Of a stretch of DNA of 64,000 bases, positions 51,301 to 60,392 are shown in pieces (the first letter of the stretch is position 1; each line of letters opens with the position of its first letter). The DNA is from Lactarius indigo (taxonomy: Eukaryota > Basidiomycota > Agaricomycetes > Russulales > Russulaceae). Location of the stretch: contig JAFKAC010000011.1 of assembly GCA_025766275.1 (NCBI GenBank), positions 1,550,001 to 1,614,000 on the forward strand. The letters run 5' to 3'. Under the pieces are notes generated by a model. That model worked only from the letters and a program-made list of their open reading frames with translations. It searched no databases and was not told the origin of the DNA. The translations under genes were made by a program, and so were the position numbers.

Positions 51301-52061
51301 TTCGTGTTTTCTGCAACTTCCAACAGGATAACTGGGTAGATCTAATCCCTTTCATGGAATTTGCACACAATGCCCGACAACATAGCGCAACCCACAAATC
51401 ACCCTTTGAGGTTTGGTATGGATACAAACCAGAGTTCATTCCCCCCACCCACTTCACCACCAAAATACCTACAGCCGAGGAAAGACTAAACGCACTAAAT
51501 CAAATCCACTCCGAAGTTACTGCAGCCCTTAAAGTAGCAGCGGAAGTCATGAGAGGGTCGAAAACACCCACCCCCTCTCACGAATTCAAGACAGGTGATC
51601 TAGTCTGGCTGGAAGGGACCAACATCCATACTACCCACCCCAAAGCTAAACTTGCCCCACAACGCCACGGCCCCTTCAAGGTCCTTTCCACCTGGGGGGT
51701 CAATTGCAAACTCCAACTCCCAAAGACATGGTGCATTCACCCAGTCTTCCACAACTCCTTGATCTCCCCGTACAAAGAAAACACTACACATGGACCCAAC
51801 TTCACCAGACCACCCCCTGAAATTATCCAAGGAGAAGATGAACACTACGAAGTCGAGAAGGTCCTGCAATCCAAGGTATCACCTAACAAAAAGGGCATAC
51901 TCTACTTGATCAAGTGGAAGGGGTATCCTGACTCCGAAAACTCCTGGCTCCCCTCCTCCCAAATGACCCATGCGCAAGACCTTGTTACTCAATTTCACAA
52001 GGCCAACCCCAGTGCCCCTAAACCAAAGTCAACTAGTGCTAGTGGAATAGCACGACGTTAA
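48294..52061 (+). pseudogene. C1 pol, two in-frame TGA codons
   Basis: The -1 frame runs from the slip site to TAA 52059. It contains protease ALLDSGVEGIIVDDG (about 48492), RT with VYLDDILIF (about 49660), RNase H LITDASDFATGAIL (about 50100), the integrase finger ending CAICQ (about 50885), Asp in TMDFITDLP (50979), Asp in SDRGPQF (about 51160), Glu in GETERVN (about 51260), and a chromodomain with YLIKWKGYPDSENSWLP (about 51900). TGA 49293 lies between protease and RT; TGA 50751 lies before the integrase finger, where C2 has CGA. There is no large post-chromodomain extension, unlike A, B and D. TGA 49293 is shared with C2, so it predates this insertion or is tolerated. Confidence 0.85.
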
Positions 52062-52072
52062 AAAGGGGATAC

Positions 52073-52569
52073 TGTCACGAACCTATAAACCAGGTCGTGA
52101 CTCAAGGCGCTTAGAGCCGGACCGGACCGGACTTATGTCATCAGCTTCCTAAAGGGGAAATCCGAAATCGGAGTTTGAATTTCGCTCTCCGACAGTCACG
52201 TGATGTGTCACGTGACTACCCTGCCTTTCCAAGTCACATGCATACCTGCACGTGTATCAATCAACAGTTGATCGTTTATCAATCAACAGTTGATCGTTTA
52301 TCGATCAACGAAGATAATCAACCAAGTCACAAGGAACACGTGTCCTAATCACGGGTTCCGCAGTTGCTGCAGAATTACGCCACTATGGCGCAATATGGCG
52401 TCATTGACTGCGGCGCAGTCGTGCCATGCTTATCCTTATCCTGATTGGACAGTATTAATGACTTGTCTCTGGAATGTTCCAATCCGCAGTATTGCGCAGC
52501 ACTCGTGGACAGGCCCTAAGCCTGCCCTAAACCTACGCACAGACCACCCCCTGTAGTATATAAGCTAGC
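52073..52569 (+). repeat. C1 3' LTR, first part
   Basis: TGTCACG... follows the tract AAAAAGGGGATAC. It contains a 22-nt tandem duplication (about 52256-52299) that the 5' LTR lacks. It is cut at CTAGC by A2, five bases after the TATA box. Confidence 0.92.
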
Positions 52570-53077
52570 TGTTACGGTACGGACTCAGTGACTCATTACA
52601 TACGACTCATGACCGGTTATGACTACGGTCCGGTATCAGCATTAGTCATGGACTCTTACTTCGTATCAGTCAGCATAGTAGTTCGCATGTGATTGTGACT
52701 CATGTATGACTCATTCCTAGGATAGCTGTACTAGGGTTCAAGCTAGTTACGCTATTGGTTACCTATTGTTCTAGCGGCGCTTTAAAGCCCGCGCGTATCT
52801 GTATAAGTAGTAGGCTCGGAAGACCAAGACTCTCCATCTTGGTCTTCTTCAATCCACCTTTTGACTCGCCTCTTGTCTGCCTTAGTCTTAGACTAAGTGT
52901 GCCTCAGCTGATATCCACCAAGGGATATCCCTCTTTATCATCTCGCTGCAGCGTGAGCCGGAGTGCCCCTGTTCAGCTAGCGTTGGGTTGACACGAGGTC
53001 CCCATTCGCCTAACTTTCGCTAAGTCGATTACGCCTTTCACGAGTCCAAGTCGGACTAACGCCGGTGGAGCGTAACA
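52570..53077 (+). repeat. A2 5' LTR
   Basis: TGTTACGG...GCGTAACA. TATAAG at 52802, and ATCTTGGTCTTC at 52836 (34 nt later) in a hairpin with the preceding GAAGACCAAGA. Three TGACTCA motifs lie in U3 (52589, 52696, 52707). Confidence 0.95.
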
Positions 53078-53092
53078 TTAAGACCAAGATCC
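53078..53092 (+). promoter_or_regulatory. A2 primer-binding site (self-priming type)
   Basis: TTAAGACCAAGATCC; AAGACCAAGAT (53080-53090) pairs with the predicted transcript start at 52836. Confidence 0.75.
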
Positions 53093-53097
53093 TCATC

Positions 53098-55068
53098 GTG
53101 GCGTACTCGACCAGAGACCAGTGGACGTCCTTCCGTCCCTATCATATTGAACGACGAGGAGATCGCAACGTACCAACAAGATTCTTAGGAGCAGCTCAGT
53201 GGAGAGAACGAGGCGAAGACACCGGATACTTCGTGGAATTTAACGGTCCCAACCGTTTCCGACCTGTTGAGTTCAATTTCGAACACCTCTGTTGGACCGA
53301 GGTTACTTGGAACCCCATAGATCATCGCTGGGATATCGTACGACCAGTCGGGAGAAACTACAACTGCGATATCGACGCGCGAGAACTTAATAGTCGCGCC
53401 GACTACGGTCCCATTGACGGACAAGCACAAGAACACACAGACGAAGGAGTCAGCGGAGAAGAAGCATCTGAAGATCAATCGCCAAGCGGAAGAACAACAC
53501 CAGCAGAAGAAGCCAGTCTAGGAGCGATTGGGGATCATATTATACAGCGAACTGAGTCCCTCACCATTCACCAACCCGAGCCTGAAGTAATAAACATTCA
53601 TAGTCCAGCAGTCGCAATGGCAACCGCCACCATCACGCAAGAAGAGCTGCGACTCACCACAGAAGCAAGGGATCAAATAGCCCTAGAAGAGCAGAGACGT
53701 ATCGCCGAAGAATCACGAGCCAATCTGGCTCCCATCAATCCATACACAGGTCATCGAATGACCGACGACGACGTAGCAATTCATCGTGCCATTGGACCAG
53801 ACGTAGCTGACCCTCCCAGCGGAGGAGGCGGACCTCCTGGTGGATTGCCCCAGGGAGGAGGAGGTGGAAGACCCCCATCAAGAGGACCCGGGTTTGGAGG
53901 ATTCCCTGGAGGATTCCCAGGCGGGCCGCCAGGAGGAGGACCTCTGGGAGGAGGATTACCAGGTGCAGGACCTATCATTTCCCCTCCAAGTAACAAATTG
54001 GCTGGCGAGGCACCCACAGTATTCGACGGGGAACGCGCCAAAGTTGAAGCATTCCTTACTCAATGGCACGTTTACTGGGGCATGAATGCAGACGAAGGCA
54101 TAATGTCCACACCATACCGACGCGCCCTACTCTTTTTGTCATACATCAAGGGCGTCAATGTCAGCGAATGGGTATTAGCCATGCTTACCTGGCTCAACGG
54201 CCAGATACAAGCTGGCATACCCCGCACCAGTGAAGGGCTATGGAACGAAGTTACGCGCAGCTTTATGCAGCGCTTCCGAAACACGATGGAACAAGAACAG
54301 GCCCAATACGAACTCAAGAAAGGAGTCAAGATGATTGGGGGCAATTTAGATGAGTATTGCACCCAATTCGAGCAACTAATACGCCGCGCTCAGTATCGGC
54401 TCGACGATCCGCAGACGCTAGACTTATTCGCAAGCGGACTACCAAAAGACCTATACGAAAAGGTCTACACCCTTGACAATCCCCGCAACTACCGCGAGTG
54501 GAAGGAAGCAGCTACCACCCGCCAACAACAATATCTTCACCTTAAAGCGGTGTTGAACAAGGGAGCTCCCCCCGGACAAGGGCAAGGACAAGGGCGACAA
54601 CGACAGCAGCGACAGTGGCAAGGGCCACCAAGAAGTTCATGGCAACCAAGAAACCTACGAGATCCGAACGCCATGGACACTTCTGCAGACCGAATTCGAG
54701 GGCGACTTGCAGGGGCCGAAGACATACTCGCCCCTCGTCCCCCATACCGACCAAGAGGAGGATTCCTCCAAAGAGGAGGAGGACGTAATAACCCAAGGCC
54801 AGTCACGTGCTATAACTGTAGGAAGGACGGACACATGGCTCGCGATTGCAGACAACCAAGGGAGTATCAACCCCAAGCATCGACTAGTCGGTATGTCGAC
54901 ACCGACTACCATCAACAAGAACCAGAAGTCGCCACCAGGGCGGTCCAAGACGTACCCCCTCAGCAGCGCGCCAGTGACTGGCTTAATGGAGTGGCAGGAG
55001 AATCGGACGACGTAAAAGACATTATCCTCCAACAATTGTGGAAAAAGGAGGGTTTTCAGGACGCCTGA
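53098..55068 (+). CDS. A2 Gag (probable GTG start)
   Basis: 656 codons from GTG 53098. The N-terminal conserved domain has RDQWTSFRPYHIE, NVPTRFLGAAQWRER and WNPIDHRWDIVRP. A Pro/Gly-rich stretch (about 240-300), a capsid-like region (about 310-470) with YIKGVNVSEWVLAMLTWLN, and a CCHC knuckle CYNCRKDGHMARDC (about 570) follow. From the predicted transcript start (52836) to 53616 no ATG occurs in any frame. ATG 53617 is in frame and would make a product shorter by 173 residues. GTG 53098 has A at -3 and G at +4 and is the only near-cognate codon shared in position with B and D. Ends at TGA 55066; the GGGTTTT slip site precedes it. Confidence 0.88.
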   Translation: MAYSTRDQWTSFRPYHIERRGDRNVPTRFLGAAQWRERGEDTGYFVEFNGPNRFRPVEFNFEHLCWTEVTWNPIDHRWDIVRPVGRNYNCDIDARELNSRADYGPIDGQAQEHTDEGVSGEEASEDQSPSGRTTPAEEASLGAIGDHIIQRTESLTIHQPEPEVINIHSPAVAMATATITQEELRLTTEARDQIALEEQRRIAEESRANLAPINPYTGHRMTDDDVAIHRAIGPDVADPPSGGGGPPGGLPQGGGGGRPPSRGPGFGGFPGGFPGGPPGGGPLGGGLPGAGPIISPPSNKLAGEAPTVFDGERAKVEAFLTQWHVYWGMNADEGIMSTPYRRALLFLSYIKGVNVSEWVLAMLTWLNGQIQAGIPRTSEGLWNEVTRSFMQRFRNTMEQEQAQYELKKGVKMIGGNLDEYCTQFEQLIRRAQYRLDDPQTLDLFASGLPKDLYEKVYTLDNPRNYREWKEAATTRQQQYLHLKAVLNKGAPPGQGQGQGRQRQQRQWQGPPRSSWQPRNLRDPNAMDTSADRIRGRLAGAEDILAPRPPYRPRGGFLQRGGGRNNPRPVTCYNCRKDGHMARDCRQPREYQPQASTSRYVDTDYHQQEPEVATRAVQDVPPQQRASDWLNGVAGESDDVKDIILQQLWKKEGFQDA

Positions 55069-58000
55069 ACCCATCGGCCTGGGTGAGGGCAGTTAATTGT
55101 AACAGTGTAATCATGACTCGCTATCGTTCTATGAGAGTTCCAGTATCGATTCGCACCAGTTACGCAATGGCCGACATACGCGCATTAGTCGACTCAGGAG
55201 CAACCCACTGCTTCATGAAACCCTCCTTCGCGAAAAGGATGGGGCTCGGAACAAAATTGCTCGACGTCCCGAAGAAAATATGGAATATTGACAATACCGA
55301 AAATAAGTCGGGGCGTATCACTCACTATACTGATGTCGACGTTCAAACTAAAGGAATCCACAAGGAAATACGCTTCCTGATTACAGACATTGGCAACGAA
55401 GACATCGTGTTAGGATACCCCTGGCTCGCCATCTATGACCCACACATCAAATGGTCGCAGGCCGCCATCCACGAGGATATGCTCCCTATTATTATCCGCT
55501 CGACCAATCCCTATCTTAAAACAACAACAATCGCGGCCACTACCACTCGAGACGACGACTACGAAGTCGTGCACTCCTGCGTCATTACAGACGAACAACG
55601 GCAACAATTCGAGGAAGGGTGCCGAATTAGAGCCACTGCCACAGATCTTGCTATTGCCGCGCAGCAATACGTCACCAAAGCTGAGTTACCCCCCGAATAC
55701 CGAGAGTTTGAACGCCTCTTCAGTGAAGAAGCCTCGGACAGGTTTCCGCCCAGCAGGCCCTGGGATCATGCTATCGAATTTAAACCAGGGACAGCCGATG
55801 CCATTGATTGCAAGATATACCCTATGACCCAGGAGGAAGACAAGAAATTACGCGAATGGATTGATGAACAGCTGAAGAAGGGATACATACGACCCTCCAA
55901 ATCCCCATACGCGTCGTCCTTCTTCTTTATCAAAAAGAAGGATGGTAAATTGCGACCTGTCCAAGACTATCGAAAAATCAACGCCGTCACCATCCGCAAC
56001 CAATACCCCCTCCCTCTCATCTCCGATCTTATTACCGACCTCAGCAACGCCCACATCTATACCAAGCTCGACGTCAGATGGGGGTACAACAACATACGCA
56101 TCAAAGAGGGAGACGAGGAGAAAGCGGCGTTCAAAACACGATACGGACTATTCGAACCAACGGTGATGTTTTTCGGCTTAACCAACTCCCCAGCAACGTT
56201 CCAGACTATGATGAACTTTATCTTCAGGGACATCATCGCAGAACACGAAAAACGCGGCACAGTTATTCGCGTCTATATGGACGACATTGGCATCGCCACG
56301 GGACTTAACCATTCACTACAGGACCACGTCGAAGCTGTCAAGGACGTACTCCGCGTATCCGCGGAACATGACTTGTACTACAAGCTCGAAAAATGTCTCT
56401 TCCATTCCCCACGCATGGATTACCTGGGGGTAATCCTTGAAAAGGGGGTGACACGCATGGACCCTGTCAAAATTTCCGGCATTAAAGACTGGCCTACGCC
56501 AACCAAGGTCAAGGACGTTCGCTCTTTTCTCGGCTTTTGCAATTTTTACCGTCCTTTCATACGAGGTTTCGCAACCAAAGCAAAACCCCTTAACAAACTT
56601 ACACGCAAAGACGCCGAATGGCACTGGGGAGTCGAAGAGGAAAAGGCGTTCCAAGACCTCAAAACCCTCGTCACTAGCGAACCTGTTCTAGCGCATCCGG
56701 ACCTCACCCAGCAATTCGAATTGGAGGTCGACGCGTCCGGCTTTGCAACGGGTGCAGTCCTTCTCCAACGCAAGGCGGATGGAAAGCGACACCCTATCGG
56801 CTATTACTCATCTACCCTTAATGAGGCCGAACGAAATTACGATATTTATGATCTCGAACTTCTAGCAATCGTCAAGGCCTTCCGCCATTGGAGACCCCTT
56901 CTAGCAGGCTCTCCCCACAAAATTAAAGTATTTTCCGACCATCTCAATTTACAGTACTGGAAATCGCCACAGAAGATCAGTAGGCGGGTGGCCAGGGAAG
57001 TGCTCGAACTCTCAGAGTACGACTTCGAGATTCACCATATCAAAGGCACTTCCAACGGTCGCGCCGATGCATTATCGCGAAGACCGGACTACGATCAGGG
57101 GGAAAATGACAATGAAGGGGTAACGGTACTACCAGAAAGCGTTTTTGCACGCGCCACCACACTGGAAGAACCACGACACCCTCACTGGAGGCCCGAGATC
57201 CTGCCTGCGGAGATGACACCAGAACACCCCATTTATGAACAAGACATAGCTAAGTTGAAACCCTGGGTCGACGCTCATAAGCTAAAAGACATCGAAGGGA
57301 CATGGTACAAAGATGGACGACGAGTAGTCACCGGCAATATCCATGACAAGCGTACCATTATCGCTGCTCACCACGACTCCCCTGTTTATGGCCACCCTGG
57401 TATCAAACGAACTCTCCAACTTACTGAACGGCATTACTGGTGGCCGCAAATGAAGAACGATGTCACAGATTATGTCAAAGGATGTGCAGAGTGCCAGCGG
57501 CACAAAGTCAACCTCCGACCAATCAGAGCACCATTACAACCTATTTATCCTAAACCGGAAGCCCTGCCCTTTGAAACCATCGCAGTGGACTTTATTACCA
57601 AACTCCCTGTCTCTCGTGGTTACGATTCTATTCTCACGGTGACTGATCACGATTGCACTAAAGCCGCTGTTTTCATTCCTTGCAACGAAGAAATAACGGC
57701 AGAGGGGACGGCTGCCCTGTACGTCTCTCATGTCTTCCCACGATTCGGACTCCCCTCGCGTGTTATCAGTGACCGAGATCCCCGCTTCGCATCCAAGTTT
57801 ATGCGGGAGATATGCAAAATCCTTGGCATCAGTCAAAACATCTCAACCGCTTATCACCCCAGGACCGACGGCCAATCGGAGCGAACGAATCAGTGGTTGG
57901 AGCAATATCTCCGCTTCTGGGTAAACGAGCGACAGGACGACTGGGTTCGTTATCTGCCTATGGCGGAATTCACGCATAACAATTGGCCTAATGAAACCAC

Positions 58001-59855
58001 ACGGGAGTCCCCCTTCTTTCTCTTATCTGGGTTCAACCCCCGTGCTGATTGGACCGATCGACCTTCCCCTATTCCACAAGTGTCGTTAAGACTAGACCAA
58101 TTCAAGCAAGCACGACAGCGCGCTTTCTCCTGTATGCTTCGGGCGCAAAAGTCATGGGTCAAACACAAAGATACGCCCAAGTTCAAAACAGGAGATCTCG
58201 TGTGGCTGGAAGGACGCCACTTACGTACCCATCAACCAACCGCAAAACTAGCGGCCAAGCGACACGGACCATTTAAGGTCATCCAGGTGATGTCTCCCGT
58301 CAACTATCGCCTCGAACTTCCCACGCAGTGGAGCATCCACGATGTCTTCCACACAGATCTTCTCACACCTTATCGTGAAACACCCACGCACGGACCAAAT
58401 TATCCGCGCCCACCACCGGATTTGGTCGACAATGAAGAAGAATACGAAGTCGAGAAGATTCTGGACTCTCGGCGATTCGGCAGAAGACGTCGGCTGCAAT
58501 ACCTCGTCAAATGGAAGGGTTACCCCGACTCGGACAATCAGTGGGTCGATAAGGATGACATCTTCGCCGAAGAGGCCATTCGGGAGTTCAAAATTTCCAA
58601 CCCCGAACGAGAAGTGCATATAAGGACCATCATTCAACGCGATAAGTCACCATCCCCTCTCATGTCCTCTATCCCTCGCAATGACCACCTTGACCTCCTC
58701 GAAACCATCATCGCCCCCATCGTCTCCCCTAACATTGTCGTTCCCACCACCACTGAACAGCGAAGAGCTCGTCAGCAAGCTGCGCAACAGCCTCGCGGCG
58801 AGCGACCCGCAGAAGAGCAAACGCTACAACGACAAGCCAGCGCAGACCTGTCCGAGGCACTGCGACGATTTCCCATGCCCACGACTGGAGTGGTCTCCGA
58901 CGACCCAGCATCAATTCAACCAGCACCTCAACCACTGTACAATATCGTCGACCCCGACACCGGAGCCACAACCCACACCATCACGGAAGACGAACTCTTC
59001 CAACTTCAAGCGGCTCTCACGATCTCTGAAGGGACCCGACGGAGTGAGGAACTACGAGCGGGAGTGGAAGAAGACAGTGCAGAAGTGGCAGGCCGAGCAA
59101 TTGCATATCGCCGCCTCGCGGCGCAAGATGGCGAAGGAGCGGAAGGAGTATTGGACCAAGCTACGCATGACGACCTCTATGACGATTACTACCCCTCACG
59201 ACACCCATTCCTTGACTATGAACAGCACCCTGGAGCCCCAGAGGCTACTCCCTATCTCGTCGACACAGACGGAGCGCCTATGCACCGGGGATACATTACA
59301 GCGCCCCACGCTGCTCGTTGTACGCCACTCGGAGCAGACGACAGCGCCCTCAGCATCATCATCCCTGAGGGGTTCCGGGTCAATGGACGACCCGATTACG
59401 TTCCGTTCCCGGTCCGTCTCCCCAACGGACTTACAGTACAGGCCTCGCACATACAAATTATCAAGGCCGGCGACCCCTTCGTTCTCGGACTAGTCCCAGG
59501 GTCCCCGTACATTTACGGGAAACCCCTATACGCCACACCACACCTCCCACACGACAACCGCGCCTTCATCGCGCACGAAGATCTCTTTCTACTCCGAGAT
59601 CGTCATCCCGCCGACGCCATGCTCCAGCGCATCGGCGATGTTACGCTTACCGAGGAGGTGCGTCGTTATAGGCAGTTCGCTTTTGCCGAGGACCAGCTTG
59701 AAGGGCGCATCCGGCGCCTTCAAGAGGAGAAGGGAGTCGTCCACCACCGTAAGATGGACGCCATCTATAGGTTGGAGCGTGCCAACGCCCTACCGAGGGT
59801 GGAAGACGAGATCGAAGCTGTGAGACAGACTAGCAGGGACACCATCGACTTGTGA
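55038..59855 (+). CDS. A2 Pol polyprotein with chromodomain and long C-terminal extension
   Basis: 1605 codons, open, reached by the -1 shift. Protease VDSGATHCF (about residue 52); RT with VYMDDIG (about 412); RNase H LEVDASGFATGAVL (562) and DLELLAIVKAF; the integrase finger (776-818, ending CAECQ), Asp in AVDFITK (850), Asp in SDRDPRF (911) and Glu in GQSERTN (945); a GPY/F-like segment (about 1077); and a chromodomain (1133-1187) with LQYLVKWKGYPDSDNQWV. The extension of about 415 residues has DDYYPSRHPFL, PEGFRVNGRPDYVPFP, ASHIQIIKAGDPFVLG, GSPYIYGKPLYATPH and a charged tail likely to form a coiled coil. Ends at TGA 59853. Candidate autonomous copy. Confidence 0.93.
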   Translation: MEKGGFSGRLNPSAWVRAVNCNSVIMTRYRSMRVPVSIRTSYAMADIRALVDSGATHCFMKPSFAKRMGLGTKLLDVPKKIWNIDNTENKSGRITHYTDVDVQTKGIHKEIRFLITDIGNEDIVLGYPWLAIYDPHIKWSQAAIHEDMLPIIIRSTNPYLKTTTIAATTTRDDDYEVVHSCVITDEQRQQFEEGCRIRATATDLAIAAQQYVTKAELPPEYREFERLFSEEASDRFPPSRPWDHAIEFKPGTADAIDCKIYPMTQEEDKKLREWIDEQLKKGYIRPSKSPYASSFFFIKKKDGKLRPVQDYRKINAVTIRNQYPLPLISDLITDLSNAHIYTKLDVRWGYNNIRIKEGDEEKAAFKTRYGLFEPTVMFFGLTNSPATFQTMMNFIFRDIIAEHEKRGTVIRVYMDDIGIATGLNHSLQDHVEAVKDVLRVSAEHDLYYKLEKCLFHSPRMDYLGVILEKGVTRMDPVKISGIKDWPTPTKVKDVRSFLGFCNFYRPFIRGFATKAKPLNKLTRKDAEWHWGVEEEKAFQDLKTLVTSEPVLAHPDLTQQFELEVDASGFATGAVLLQRKADGKRHPIGYYSSTLNEAERNYDIYDLELLAIVKAFRHWRPLLAGSPHKIKVFSDHLNLQYWKSPQKISRRVAREVLELSEYDFEIHHIKGTSNGRADALSRRPDYDQGENDNEGVTVLPESVFARATTLEEPRHPHWRPEILPAEMTPEHPIYEQDIAKLKPWVDAHKLKDIEGTWYKDGRRVVTGNIHDKRTIIAAHHDSPVYGHPGIKRTLQLTERHYWWPQMKNDVTDYVKGCAECQRHKVNLRPIRAPLQPIYPKPEALPFETIAVDFITKLPVSRGYDSILTVTDHDCTKAAVFIPCNEEITAEGTAALYVSHVFPRFGLPSRVISDRDPRFASKFMREICKILGISQNISTAYHPRTDGQSERTNQWLEQYLRFWVNERQDDWVRYLPMAEFTHNNWPNETTRESPFFLLSGFNPRADWTDRPSPIPQVSLRLDQFKQARQRAFSCMLRAQKSWVKHKDTPKFKTGDLVWLEGRHLRTHQPTAKLAAKRHGPFKVIQVMSPVNYRLELPTQWSIHDVFHTDLLTPYRETPTHGPNYPRPPPDLVDNEEEYEVEKILDSRRFGRRRRLQYLVKWKGYPDSDNQWVDKDDIFAEEAIREFKISNPEREVHIRTIIQRDKSPSPLMSSIPRNDHLDLLETIIAPIVSPNIVVPTTTEQRRARQQAAQQPRGERPAEEQTLQRQASADLSEALRRFPMPTTGVVSDDPASIQPAPQPLYNIVDPDTGATTHTITEDELFQLQAALTISEGTRRSEELRAGVEEDSAEVAGRAIAYRRLAAQDGEGAEGVLDQATHDDLYDDYYPSRHPFLDYEQHPGAPEATPYLVDTDGAPMHRGYITAPHAARCTPLGADDSALSIIIPEGFRVNGRPDYVPFPVRLPNGLTVQASHIQIIKAGDPFVLGLVPGSPYIYGKPLYATPHLPHDNRAFIAHEDLFLLRDRHPADAMLQRIGDVTLTEEVRRYRQFAFAEDQLEGRIRRLQEEKGVVHHRKMDAIYRLERANALPRVEDEIEAVRQTSRDTIDL
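55050..55072 (+). promoter_or_regulatory. A2 -1 frameshift site with hairpin
   Basis: GGGTTTT (55050-55056) is in the Gag frame as G GGT TTT. A stem TTCAGG-ACG-CCTGAA, flanked by GGG and CCC that can extend it, covers the site and includes the gag stop. Confidence 0.65.
56415..56451 (+). promoter_or_regulatory. A2 internal palindrome plus internal polypurine tract
   Basis: GGATTACC/GGTAATCC arms, then GAAAAGGGGGTGA (56439-56451), identical over 13 nt to the 3' tract at 59872-59884. It lies in the RT gene about 140 nt after the YMDD codons. Confidence 0.55.
58681..59493 (+). CDS. A2 ORFX: overlapping ORF in the +1 frame of pol (270 aa)
   Basis: ATG 58681 to TAG 59491, wholly inside the pol extension. 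Residues 1-80 are Ser/Pro-rich. A Cys/His-bearing stretch (about 78-105) with HCDDFPCPRLEW and HLNHC follows. Then comes a charged helical run (about 130-170) with YEREWKKTVQKWQAEQL and ERKEYWTKLRM, and near the end LRGSGSMDDPITF. The helical run and GSG..DDPITF match the B and D counterparts at least as well as the pol frame does. The decayed A1 keeps recognisable pieces (22956-23385 and 23425-23733). Family unknown; translation unproven. Confidence 0.48.
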   Translation: MTTLTSSKPSSPPSSPLTLSFPPPLNSEELVSKLRNSLAASDPQKSKRYNDKPAQTCPRHCDDFPCPRLEWSPTTQHQFNQHLNHCTISSTPTPEPQPTPSRKTNSSNFKRLSRSLKGPDGVRNYEREWKKTVQKWQAEQLHIAASRRKMAKERKEYWTKLRMTTSMTITTPHDTHSLTMNSTLEPQRLLPISSTQTERLCTGDTLQRPTLLVVRHSEQTTAPSASSSLRGSGSMDDPITFRSRSVSPTDLQYRPRTYKLSRPATPSFSD

Positions 59856-59871
59856 GGTGGGCCTCACTCCT

Positions 59872-59884
59872 GAAAAGGGGGTGA
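59872..59884 (+). promoter_or_regulatory. A2 3' polypurine tract
   Basis: GAAAAGGGGGTGA abutting the 3' LTR. Confidence 0.8.
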
Positions 59885-60392
59885 TGTTACGGTACGGACT
59901 CAGTGACTCATTACATACGACTCATGACCGGTTATGACTACGGTCCGGTATCAGCATTAGTCATGGACTCTTACTTCGTATCAGTCAGCATAGTAGTTCG
60001 CATGTGATTGTGACTCATGTATGACTCATTCCTAGGATAGCTGTACTAGGGTTCAAGCTAGTTACGCTATTGGTTACCTATTGTTCTAGCGGCGCTTTAA
60101 AGCCCGCGCGTATCTGTATAAGTAGTAGGCTCGGAAGACCAAGACTCTCCATCTTGGTCTTCTTCAATCCACCTTTTGACTCGCCTCTTGTCTGCCTTAG
60201 TCTTAGACTAAGTGTGCCTCAGCTGATATCCACCAAGGGATATCCCTCTTTATCATCTCGCTGCAGCGTGAGCCGGAGTGCCCCTGTTCAGCTAGCGTTG
60301 GGTTGACACGAGGTCCCCATTCGCCTAACTTTCGCTAAGTCGATTACGCCTTTCACGAGTCCAAGTCGGACTAACGCCGGTGGAGCGTAACA
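59885..60392 (+). repeat. A2 3' LTR
   Basis: 508 bp, apparently identical to the 5' LTR; followed by CTAGC. Confidence 0.95.

Larger units (their letters stand above)
52570..60392 (+). mobile_element. A2: full-length, apparently intact chromodomain Ty3/Gypsy element
   Basis: Two 508-bp LTRs (52570-53077 and 59885-60392) that look identical, target duplication CTAGC (52565-52569 and 60393-60397), open gag and pol. It is the youngest layer of the C nest. Confidence 0.95.

Noticed and set aside
53078..53092. A tRNA primer-binding site for the A, B and D elements
   Set aside because: The sequence next to the LTR lacks the TGG start expected for a tRNA 3' end, and it matches the LTR's own transcript start instead.
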